Below are positions 47,777 to 55,244 of a stretch of 64,000 nt of DNA, one piece after another. Under the pieces are notes generated by a model. The model was given only the letters and a program-made list of their open reading frames with translations. It did no database searches and was not told where the DNA came from. The stretch comes from CAYSPT01 sp964432985 (GTDB lineage: Bacteria; Muiribacteriota; CAYSPT01). The stretch's first letter is position 1. Each line of letters begins with the position of its first letter. The stretch is taken from positions 1-64,000 of the forward strand of contig CAYSPT010000016.1 of assembly GCA_964432985.1 (NCBI GenBank), given 5' to 3'. Made by a program: the position numbers and the translations under genes.

Positions 47777-49618
47777 TTAGAACTCCACGGTCAGTTGGAC
47801 GTGGCTGACCGCCGAGCCCGGATCGGAGAAGGGTTTCGACAGGTCGTCCGATTCCAGTCCTCGGTCGGGAAGTGTTGCCGAGGTAAAATAGTTGTCTTCT
47901 CCCACCGAGACAATCATGCGTGATTTGGCGGCGAAACCGAAGAAATCACCGTGGTAGAGATCCTCATAAGCCGGGTCCACCTGTTGCCATCCCACCTGCG
48001 GCAGATAGTAGCGTACCCAGGTGTGCGGTTTCAGCGTGTGGCGGCTTCCGTTTTCACCATCCAGGGTGAACGTGCCCTCTCCCAGGTCGGTGAAACCGTA
48101 TACCACGTGGGCCGGAATCCCGGCTGCCCGCAGAAGTGCAACGGTGAGGTTGGCGTAGCCGCTTGAGGACTGTTCTGTGGTGGACAGCGCCGCCAGGGCA
48201 TCGGAGAAGCCTGCCTCCCGGTCGAACGACAATCGCTGTATCACGTAATCGTAGATGACGTTAGCCTGCTCGTAGGGATCGGTCTCAATACCCACGGCGT
48301 TTCTCGCCGCCGCAACGATCAGGTCATTGTCCGCCTGGCATAGTTCCGTGGCGCGGGTATAGGTGGTGTACAGGGCCGAGGTCTGCTCGTAATCGGTGCC
48401 CGCCCCCGCTGGTTTGCCGCCGGGGACGCTCTCGGTGTTATTCAGGTTGAACCAGACCGAGAAGTTGATGGTTTCGTACTGCTGGATGTTTTTGCGCCAC
48501 AGAAGCATCCAGTTCCCGTGTAAGGTGTCGTAGACAATCTCTCCGTCCTGCGGGGAAAAAAGGATATTGCTGAAGCTCTGGTGGGTTCCGGCAATAGGCA
48601 GTCCCACCATCACCGTTCCGAAAAAAGGTCCCTGTACATCGAAGGTGTAGCTGTATGTCAGGCGTTCCTTGATAAGGTCGGTTTCCGCCAGTACCTCCAT
48701 TGAAGATATCCTCCAGGTTCCGGTTTCCCTGGTGAGAGATATTTCCACGTGGGAGTCTTGAAGGATGTCGCTTCCGGCGGCCACATCGGTAGCTTCCAGC
48801 CGTTTCATGGCCGTCCACCGGGCGGTGGTGCCGTTTATCCGGGTTTGCTCTTGGCTGAGAGTGATCTGGGCATTGTTGTAGGTGAGAAAGAACGTCTGCA
48901 GGTAGTTTCTGAATTCGTCTGAGTTGGCGCCGTGGGTTTCCGATGTGAAACCGGAAGAAACCAGGTTCATGGCGGTGGTGACCGCAGCGCCTTCGTCATC
49001 CGGTTCCGCTTCCAGCGCCTGGTGAAAACTATCCAGTACCTCGTTGATGGCCTGCCCGCTGGTAAATATGTCGTCCGGCAGACCCGAACCAGCTACCGAA
49101 ATCACTGTTCCCGTCGCCGTCCTTTTCACCACTACCCCATTGGTGGCTGTGCCGTCTATTTCAGTGGAGAACCTGATCAGGGTTCCGCCTTTCTGGATGG
49201 TAATTGTGTTGAACCCCGACGGTGGTTCGTAGAGAATGAAAAACCCGTTAGCGTCGGTGAGCGCCTGGTAGGTTGTCCCGTCAATGGACACCGTGGCGCC
49301 GCCCAAAGGTGAGTACCCTTCACCAACCAGAGTGTCGGCGGCCGTTCCCTTCGGGGTCACCGTTCCCTTCGGGGTCATTTCACCCCGCACTTTCCCGGCG
49401 CTGCCCGGAGTATAGACGTAGCCGGTCAGGCTGTACTGCTGGCCCGCCTGCGACCGGTCCGCCTCGTATGGAAAATCTTCCGTCCGGTCGGTAATGACCT
49501 TCACCGCCAGGAGTCCTCCTGTTACCACCCCGAATATCTCGCCCTGGGTGCATCCGACGATGACTCCCAGGCAGAACAGGAACATGGTAAGAATCGATAA
49601 TCTCCAGAATCTGGGCAT
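47777..49618 (-). CDS. Transglutaminase-like lipoprotein with Cys-to-Ser change
   Basis: 613 residues. Lipoprotein signal (Val-Ile-Val-Gly-Cys), then a carboxypeptidase-regulatory-like domain (about 55-140, Leu-Thr-Asp-Ala-Asn-Gly-Phe-Phe), a middle alpha+beta region, and a transglutaminase-fold domain (about 440-590). In the usual Gly-x-Cys-x-Gly-Tyr-Ala active-site segment this protein reads Gln-Ser-Ser-Ser-Gly-Tyr-Ala, so the nucleophile Cys appears replaced by Ser, while His (His-Thr-Trp-Val-Arg) and Asp (Val-Asp-Pro-Ala) are kept. Lost or altered activity is inferred. ATG 49618 has AGGAGG 7 nt upstream. An 18-bp coding duplication (Thr-Pro-Lys-Gly-Thr-Val) lies near residue 85. Confidence 0.85.
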   Translation of the reverse strand: MPRFWRLSILTMFLFCLGVIVGCTQGEIFGVVTGGLLAVKVITDRTEDFPYEADRSQAGQQYSLTGYVYTPGSAGKVRGEMTPKGTVTPKGTAADTLVGEGYSPLGGATVSIDGTTYQALTDANGFFILYEPPSGFNTITIQKGGTLIRFSTEIDGTATNGVVVKRTATGTVISVAGSGLPDDIFTSGQAINEVLDSFHQALEAEPDDEGAAVTTAMNLVSSGFTSETHGANSDEFRNYLQTFFLTYNNAQITLSQEQTRINGTTARWTAMKRLEATDVAAGSDILQDSHVEISLTRETGTWRISSMEVLAETDLIKERLTYSYTFDVQGPFFGTVMVGLPIAGTHQSFSNILFSPQDGEIVYDTLHGNWMLLWRKNIQQYETINFSVWFNLNNTESVPGGKPAGAGTDYEQTSALYTTYTRATELCQADNDLIVAAARNAVGIETDPYEQANVIYDYVIQRLSFDREAGFSDALAALSTTEQSSSGYANLTVALLRAAGIPAHVVYGFTDLGEGTFTLDGENGSRHTLKPHTWVRYYLPQVGWQQVDPAYEDLYHGDFFGFAAKSRMIVSVGEDNYFTSATLPDRGLESDDLSKPFSDPGSAVSHVQLTVEF

Positions 49619-49717
49619 ACGTTTTCCTCCTCGAAAGCCGGACAAGGCAATTAAACCTAAAACAAACATCCGGACATAACTAATCCTATTCAGTATCCTG
49701 TTATCGGAATGTTGGAG

Positions 49718-49945
49718 AGTAATAATTAGCAGGCAATGTATCCTATTGAGTGNNNNNNNNNNNNNNNNNNNNNNNNNNNNNNNNNNNNNNNNNNNNNNNN
49801 NNNNNNNNNNNNNNNNNNNNNNNNNNNNNNNNNNNNNNNNNNNNNNNNNNNNAGTAATAATTAGCAGGCAATGTATCCTATTGAGTGCCTTATTATCGGA
49901 ATGTTAAATAGTAATAATTAGCAGGCGATACGTATACTAATAGGC
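49718..49945. repeat. 57-bp tandem repeat flanking a gap
   Basis: The segment AGTAATAATTAGCAGGCAAT begins at 49718, 49853 and (diverging after AGTAATAATTAGCAGGC) 49910. The last two are 57 bp apart. Each is preceded by a TTATCGGAATGTT block and the first two are followed by CCTATTGAGTG. The 400-base space 49619-50018 contains this array, a gap, and the GTG-start leader of the next gene; no gene is seen. Confidence 0.8.
49753..49852. other. Assembly gap (100 N)
   Basis: Placeholder gap inside the 57-bp repeat array; the true copy number is unknown. Confidence 0.95.
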
Positions 49946-50018
49946 ATTATGTGCCTCATGTTTTGCTCAAACATGTTCTCGGCGGGTATACTGAACCCAA
50001 CCCTGATGGAGGTGAAAT

Positions 50019-52061
50019 GTGAACAGAACGGTTCGATTGGTGGTGCTCGGTTCCCTGGCGGTCGGTTTGCTCTACCTGGTAATTGGCTTCTGGATGAGCG
50101 AAGGAGAGCTGATTCCGCCCCTGGACGACGCCTATATCTTTCTCCAGTACGGCCGTACTCTGGCCGAGGGGCAGCCTTTCCGGTTCAACCCTGCTGATTC
50201 TCCTACCGGTGGCGTGACGAGCTGGCTGTTTACCCTGATTCCCGCGCTGGGTTTTGGCATTGGATTATCAGGACCCATGGTGCTGCTGTTCACGTACCTG
50301 GTTAACATGGTCTTTTTCACACTGTCGGCCCTTCTCGCCGTCACCATCGCCAGACGAGCCGGGAGTGAGTTGGCGGCCATCTGTACCGCTTTACTTTTTG
50401 TGCTCAACGGAAACCTGCATTGGGGAGCCTTCAGCTTCATGGACTGTACGTTGTTTCTCTTTCTCACGCTTCTGTCAGTCCGGACAATTCAGCAGTGGGA
50501 GACTGGAGAAACCAGGTGGAAACCGGCAGTTTGCCTGTCCATGCTAACTCTCTGCCGGCCCGAGGGCATGTTGTTTGCACTTCTGGCCTGGTTTCTGGCC
50601 TACGATACGGCCAGGGACCGGCCTATCCTGTCAAAAACCGTGACCTTTGGGGTGCCGGTGTTGGTCGGGGGACTCCAGGCAGTGGTTCTCAAGCTGATCA
50701 CGGGAAGTTTTATGGTCAGTTCCGCCGCCAAGATACCTTTCAAAGAACTGGGGACGGCGCTTTTCAAAGAGCAGATCGAGTGGTTCCTTTCCCATCTTGT
50801 GGGCGAGTACACCTCGGTGCCCACCTTCATCCCGGGTTTCTTCCTGCTGTTTATCATGGTAGCCGTCTGGATGGTGGCCAAACGGGTTTCCGGCGCCGCC
50901 CTGGGCGACCGGGTCGCTCTGCTCTGGGCGATCATGGTGTGGGTGGGATATGGTTTCTTCTGGTATCCTCAGTCCGCCGATGCCCGTTTGCGGTATCTTG
51001 TTCCGGTGTTCGCTCTGGCCATCATCTATGGGAGTGTCGGGCTCTGCCATATCTTGCACCATCTCGGTAAAACAGTCTCAAATCGCCGGAACCGTGATTT
51101 TTTGTTCCGGTCCGTGCTGCTGGTGCTGGTTTTGTTTTCAATTGTATCGACTACCTATTTTCTCGTCTATTACGGCCGTTGCTGCAAGAGCACCAAATTT
51201 TTACATGTCTGCCTCGGGCGATGGGCCGCTGCCAACCTGCCCCGGGACGCTGCTCTGCTCTGCGGTGATGTCGGGGCTATCGGCTATCATTTTCTGGACG
51301 GATCACCCGGCCGTCGTATCGTCGATCTCATCGGGTTGGTTTCTCCCGAGTTGCAGGGAATCAGTGGTGATGGTGAAGTCTTCGAAAGTCTGGAACGGAT
51401 GAGGATGCAGCAGCGTCCGTCTTTCTTTATTCTCTATCCCGACCGCTTCACCACCCGGGGCTCTCTGGCCGGCCGCAGACTCTTCAAGGTCACTTTGCAG
51501 GACCCGGAGTACTACCGCCATCGCACCATGGAGGTATGGGAAGCGAACTGGAAGCCGGCAGGACATGAGCTGCCCTTTGATCCGGGAGCTTTGTCACAGA
51601 CGGAAAATATGATCTTATGCGACAGCGTAGATGTGGCCGACCGGGTATCGGAAGAAGCTCATTCCTATAGCTTTACCACGGACCGGGGGCACCGGCCGAT
51701 CAGTTTGCTGAGTGAGCGCGATAATGATTATTCTCCCGATATCGTTTCGGTGATGGATGGGGGACGCCTGGTCAGGGAGGAGCGGATGGAGGTAGCGGTA
51801 ACTCCGGGCCGGCCGATGATCCTGGTGCGGAGATATATTCGATCGGTTCCCTATCAGTCCGTGGTTGTTATCGATGGCGAGGTGGCCGGTGTCTGGCAGA
51901 TAGCGTCGGCGTCAGGCAAGGGAAAAAAGGGTTGGCGTGATCTGGTGTTCAGCATACCCGGAGATCTGGTTTGCCAGAGCAGGGTGAAGCTCGAATTCCA
52001 GAGTATTTCCAACACCATCAGCCTCTACCAGCCCTCATATCACATCTGGGTTTACCAGTGA
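50019..52061 (+). CDS. GT-C-type membrane glycosyltransferase (PMT/ArnT-like)
   Basis: 680 residues. About ten hydrophobic helices fill the N-terminal 380 residues. The first periplasmic loop carries Pro-Leu-Asp-Asp-Ala-Tyr-Ile-Phe-Leu-Gln-Tyr-Gly-Arg and Gly-Gly-Val-Thr-Ser-Trp, the acidic pair and aromatic context typical of GT-C enzymes that use polyprenyl-phosphate sugars. The C-terminal 280 residues form a soluble periplasmic domain with a Gly-Asp-Val-Gly-Ala-Ile-Gly-Tyr motif. Acceptor unknown: lipid, polysaccharide or protein. GTG start with GGAGG 6 nt upstream. Confidence 0.82.
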   Translation: MNRTVRLVVLGSLAVGLLYLVIGFWMSEGELIPPLDDAYIFLQYGRTLAEGQPFRFNPADSPTGGVTSWLFTLIPALGFGIGLSGPMVLLFTYLVNMVFFTLSALLAVTIARRAGSELAAICTALLFVLNGNLHWGAFSFMDCTLFLFLTLLSVRTIQQWETGETRWKPAVCLSMLTLCRPEGMLFALLAWFLAYDTARDRPILSKTVTFGVPVLVGGLQAVVLKLITGSFMVSSAAKIPFKELGTALFKEQIEWFLSHLVGEYTSVPTFIPGFFLLFIMVAVWMVAKRVSGAALGDRVALLWAIMVWVGYGFFWYPQSADARLRYLVPVFALAIIYGSVGLCHILHHLGKTVSNRRNRDFLFRSVLLVLVLFSIVSTTYFLVYYGRCCKSTKFLHVCLGRWAAANLPRDAALLCGDVGAIGYHFLDGSPGRRIVDLIGLVSPELQGISGDGEVFESLERMRMQQRPSFFILYPDRFTTRGSLAGRRLFKVTLQDPEYYRHRTMEVWEANWKPAGHELPFDPGALSQTENMILCDSVDVADRVSEEAHSYSFTTDRGHRPISLLSERDNDYSPDIVSVMDGGRLVREERMEVAVTPGRPMILVRRYIRSVPYQSVVVIDGEVAGVWQIASASGKGKKGWRDLVFSIPGDLVCQSRVKLEFQSISNTISLYQPSYHIWVYQ

Positions 52062-52184
52062 GTCCGACAGGATAAGCCGGCCGTAGAGTGACCTGCAGGA
52101 AACGAAACGAAAGTTGAATCCTGCCACGACCATTTCTTTGGTTGAGTACACTCATTCCCCGGGAAATTCGAAAAACTTGGTTTG

Positions 52185-52213
52185 TTGTGGGTTTGATAGG
52201 TGTATGATATAAT
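52185..52213 (+). promoter_or_regulatory. Extended -10 promoter of the ftsEX operon
   Basis: TTGTGG, a 17-bp spacer, and TGATATAAT: a perfect -10 with the extended TG. The predicted transcript start is about 52220. Confidence 0.55.
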
Positions 52214-52229
52214 TATTCCCTGATATTCA

Positions 52230-52264
52230 GTGCGGTTTGAACGGTTATACCGCACGCGTTTTTT
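52230..52264 (+). terminator. Attenuator-like hairpin with T-run between promoter and ftsE
   Basis: GTGCGGT (52230-52236) pairs with ACCGCAC (52249-52255), followed by GCG and six T. It lies downstream of the TATAAT box and 28 bp before the ftsE start. It is either an attenuator in the ftsE leader or a terminator for the upstream glycosyltransferase gene. Confidence 0.55.
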
Positions 52265-52292
52265 CTTAAGGGCGGAGTGATACGAAAAAGCC

Positions 52293-52988
52293 ATGTCCAT
52301 GATCCAGATGTATCATGTCACGAAGATCTTCAATAATGGCGTCAAAGCCCTGGATGACGTAACGGTCGAAATTCAAAAGGGTGAGTTCGTTTTCCTGGTG
52401 GGTCCTACCGGCAGCGGGAAAACAACGTTCCTGAGGATGATCTTCCGGGACGAATCACCTACCGACGGCCAGGTTATCATCGACGGACGCAATATCGAGC
52501 GTCTTAAACCCTATAAAATTCCCTATCTCAGGCGAAATATAGGGGTAGTGTTCCAGGATTTCAAGCTCCTGCCGAACCGCTCTACCTATGAAAATGTGGC
52601 TTTCGCCCTGCGGGTGATGGGTATTACCGGTCCTATCATTGACCAGCAGGTATCCAAGGTACTGGAACTGGTGGGGTTGTCTCACAAAAAGAACATGTGC
52701 CCCCAGGAACTCAGCGGCGGTGAGCAGCAGCGGGTCTGTATTGCCAGGGCCTTGGTCAATGACCCGGCTATCATTCTATCTGACGAGCCAACCGGAAACC
52801 TCGATCCGATCATATCCTGGGAGGTAATGAAGGTCCTCCTGGAGATCAACGTGAGAGGCACTACCGTGGTCCTGGCTACCCATGACAAGACCATCGTTGA
52901 CCGGATGCGCAAGCGGGTGGTGGCTTTAAAAAGCGGCCGGATTGTCAAGGACCAGCAGAGAGGAGTGTACGATTATGGCGGTAATTAA
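52293..52988 (+). CDS. ftsE: Cell division ATP-binding protein FtsE
   Basis: A 231-residue ABC ATPase with Walker A VGPTGSGKTT, the FtsE-typical Arg-Arg-Asn-Ile-Gly-Val-Val-Phe-Gln-Asp-Phe-Lys-Leu-Leu, signature LSGGEQQRVCIARALV, Walker B ILSDEPTGNLDP and His in ATHDK. FtsE drives FtsX and the EnvC-type activator, which license septal peptidoglycan hydrolysis. The gene is followed by ftsX with a 14-nt overlap and then envC, the complete module. A promoter and an attenuator-like hairpin precede it. Confidence 0.96.
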   Translation: MSMIQMYHVTKIFNNGVKALDDVTVEIQKGEFVFLVGPTGSGKTTFLRMIFRDESPTDGQVIIDGRNIERLKPYKIPYLRRNIGVVFQDFKLLPNRSTYENVAFALRVMGITGPIIDQQVSKVLELVGLSHKKNMCPQELSGGEQQRVCIARALVNDPAIILSDEPTGNLDPIISWEVMKVLLEINVRGTTVVLATHDKTIVDRMRKRVVALKSGRIVKDQQRGVYDYGGN

Positions 52989-53862
52989 AAATTTCGGATA
53001 CTTCCTTTCGGAGTCCTTTCGCAGCACACGACACAGCTGGGTTATGAGCCTGGCTTCAGTGTCCATCGTCACTATATCGCTGTTGCTGCTGGGAATCTTC
53101 ATGCTCATGGCTCGCAACCTGGATATTTTTGCCGCCAGTCTCGAAAAGCAAATGGAAGTGACAGCCTACCTGGCTGACGGGATGACCGAGGAAACCGCCG
53201 TTGAGCTTCAAAATCAGGTTACAGAATGGAAAGAGGTCTCCGGGGTAACGTATGTTTCCAAGGAGGAGGCCAAACTCCGTCTGCAAGAGGAGCTCAAAGA
53301 GGACGGGGATATCCTGGAGATTGTCGGGGAGAATCCTCTGCCGGCGCTCTATGAAGTGCAGGTCCGTAACGCTCATGACATAGAGCCGGTAGTGGGTCGG
53401 CTAAAGAGGATTATCTGGGTGGAAGATGTGAGCTACGGCCAGAAACTGGTCAACCGTCTCCTGGCCCTGACCAAAATAATCCGCTATTTCGGTTGGGGTA
53501 TGGTGGGACTGCTGGCACTGGCGTCACTGATGATCATTGCCAATACTATCAAACTGACCGTGTACGCCCGGCGGGACGAGATCGAGATCATGAAATTGGT
53601 AGGTGCTACCGACTGGTTCATCCGGTGGCCGTTTTTGATCGAGGGCATGCTTCAGGGATGTATCGGAGCCGTGCTGGCTATCCTGATACTGTATGGCGGT
53701 TACGAGTTCCTCATCGAAAAAGCCGAGATTCTATTGCCGTTCCTCTCGCACCAGTTTGATATCAGCCTGGTATGGAGGCTGTCTGTGAAGCTAATCCTGT
53801 TTGGAGCGTTTCTTGGCATTATCGGCAGCTTCTTCTCGGTGCGCAGGTTTCTTAAAAACTGA
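52975..53862 (+). CDS. ftsX: Cell division protein FtsX
   Basis: 295 residues with the FtsX layout: Phe-Leu-Ser-Glu-Ser-Phe-Arg-Ser start, TM1 (about 22-45), a periplasmic domain (about 46-160) that contacts the EnvC coiled coil, then three helices with Tyr-Ala-Arg-Arg-Asp-Glu-Ile-Glu-Ile-Met-Lys-Leu-Val-Gly-Ala, the FtsX signature. The ATG at 52975 lies within the ftsE 3' end, indicating coupled translation. Degenerate hairpin repeats follow its stop. Confidence 0.95.
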   Translation: MAVIKNFGYFLSESFRSTRHSWVMSLASVSIVTISLLLLGIFMLMARNLDIFAASLEKQMEVTAYLADGMTEETAVELQNQVTEWKEVSGVTYVSKEEAKLRLQEELKEDGDILEIVGENPLPALYEVQVRNAHDIEPVVGRLKRIIWVEDVSYGQKLVNRLLALTKIIRYFGWGMVGLLALASLMIIANTIKLTVYARRDEIEIMKLVGATDWFIRWPFLIEGMLQGCIGAVLAILILYGGYEFLIEKAEILLPFLSHQFDISLVWRLSVKLILFGAFLGIIGSFFSVRRFLKN

Positions 53863-53865
53863 CAA

Positions 53866-53927
53866 CCGCCGCGGAAGCGGCGGACGCTGCGAATGCGGCG
53901 GACACCGGGAACACGGCGGCCGCCTTT
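53866..53927. repeat. Degenerate 18-bp hairpin repeats after ftsX
   Basis: GCGGCGG-type blocks recur at 53877, 53895 and (as ACGGCGG) 53913. The first unit folds as CCGCCGC-GGAA-GCGGCGG, the second as CGCTGC-GAAT-GCGGCG with one wobble. The series ends GGCGGCCGCC-TTTTT, which could terminate some ftsEX transcripts before envC. Confidence 0.65.
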
Positions 53928-53971
53928 TTCACACGGCCCGCAGGGAGGGATTTACGCTGAGGCGAACGGTT

Positions 53972-55168
53972 ATGCTCCGGTTATTTTACATATGTATCTG
54001 CTGCCTTGCGTGTCTTCTTCTCGTTGTTCCTACCTCTCTTCCCGCTGCTGAAAAATCAGATGATCTCGAAAAAGCCATTGAAACACTCAAGCCCGACCTG
54101 GACCGATACCGGATCCGGGAGCGTGAACTGGAAGCACGGCTCAACCGGTTGCGTGAAGAGGAATTCAAGCTGGTCGAACAGTTGAAGAACACCGAAGCGG
54201 ATGTATCCCGGATCAAGCGTGAGCTTGAAGACACCGATACGTCACTGCAGGCGGCTGACCGGGGTCTGATCGAAGTGCAGGGAACTCTGGCGGAAGCAGA
54301 AAAAGAGCTGGATAGCCGTCGGCGCCTGGTTGCCAAACGACTGAAAAGTATCTACAAGAGAAAGCGTGTAGGAGAGCTGGGACTGCTTCTAAACGCCAAG
54401 GAGTTCAACGCTTTTACTCTTCGTTACCGGTTCCTTCGCCGCCTGGTCAAAGAGGATGCCCGCCTGTTCAAAGAGCTGGAAGAAGTGCTGATCCAGGTCA
54501 GTGCTAAGCGCAAAGAAAGGGAAAAGCACAAGGAAGATATACTCTTTCTTAAAGATAAAAAAGCCGCCGAGCTTCAGACGCTGGAAGCAAAAAAGAAGGA
54601 GGTCACCAGGCTCCGCGAGCTGGTGGAGAGCAAAAAGGAGGTCCTGACCAGGCGGGCTGAAGACAATCGCAAAGCGGCCGAGTCCCTGGTTAAAAAACTG
54701 GCAGAATTGAAGGACGAGCGGGAACAAATGCTGGAAGAGGAACGTCAGCAAAAGATCCGACAGGCTAAAGCCCGCGTAAAGAAGAAAATAGATAAGCTCC
54801 AATGGCCGATTGGTGACATCAACATGATCGTGTCTCCATTCGGGCAGGGGATCGATCCGGCGTACGGAACTCCGAGGTTCAACGCCGGCATTGATATCCA
54901 CGCTTCACCCGGCCTGCCGATTCTGTCTGCCGCCGAGGGAGTGGTGTTATATAAAGGCACCATGGCCGGGTACGGAAAATTTGTTATCGTGGAGCATACC
55001 AGCGAGTTGGCCACTGTGTATGCCAAACTGGACGACTTTATGGTCCGGATCAATCAGGAAGTCAATACGGGAGACGAAATCGGAATTACCTCGAAAGAGG
55101 TGTTTCACTTCGAAGTCAGGAAGGGAACCAACTGCGAGAACCCGCTGAAGTGGTTGCCAGTAGATTGA
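53972..55168 (+). CDS. envC: EnvC-like murein hydrolase activator (degenerate LytM/M23)
   Basis: 398 residues: signal peptide, a long coiled coil (about 30-260, heptads of Leu/Glu/Lys/Arg), and a C-terminal LytM fold. The M23 zinc ligands are mostly missing: Phe-Asn-Ala-Gly-Ile-Asp instead of His-x-Gly-x-Asp, Tyr-Ala-Lys-Leu instead of Tyr-Ala-His-Leu, and Val-Phe-His-Phe-Glu instead of His-Leu-His-Phe-Glu. That matches EnvC, which does not cut peptidoglycan but activates amidases when FtsEX hydrolyses ATP. Position directly after ftsE-ftsX supports this. ATG 53972 has GAGG 9 nt upstream; a longer frame from 53801 has no signal peptide at its start. Confidence 0.88.
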   Translation: MLRLFYICICCLACLLLVVPTSLPAAEKSDDLEKAIETLKPDLDRYRIRERELEARLNRLREEEFKLVEQLKNTEADVSRIKRELEDTDTSLQAADRGLIEVQGTLAEAEKELDSRRRLVAKRLKSIYKRKRVGELGLLLNAKEFNAFTLRYRFLRRLVKEDARLFKELEEVLIQVSAKRKEREKHKEDILFLKDKKAAELQTLEAKKKEVTRLRELVESKKEVLTRRAEDNRKAAESLVKKLAELKDEREQMLEEERQQKIRQAKARVKKKIDKLQWPIGDINMIVSPFGQGIDPAYGTPRFNAGIDIHASPGLPILSAAEGVVLYKGTMAGYGKFVIVEHTSELATVYAKLDDFMVRINQEVNTGDEIGITSKEVFHFEVRKGTNCENPLKWLPVD

Positions 55169-55244
55169 ATCCAGGGAAGCTGGATACGACGCTAAGAACC
55201 AATCAGTGGCTGCCGGTAGATTGAATCCAGGGAAGGTGGATATG
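55151..55244. repeat. 56-bp-offset direct repeat of the envC 3' end
   Basis: The block beginning TGGTTGCCAGTAGATTGAAT (55151) recurs with a few changes at 55207 (TGGCTGCCGGTAGATTGAAT) and continues AATCCAGGGAAG/TGGATA in both. The first copy encodes Trp-Leu-Pro-Val-Asp and the envC stop. The second lies directly before ctpA and supplies its GGAAGG ribosome site. Confidence 0.85.

Noticed and set aside
53972..55168. Active M23 endopeptidase
   Set aside because: Three of the zinc-binding positions are Asn, Lys and Val; together with the ftsEX context an EnvC-type activator fits better.
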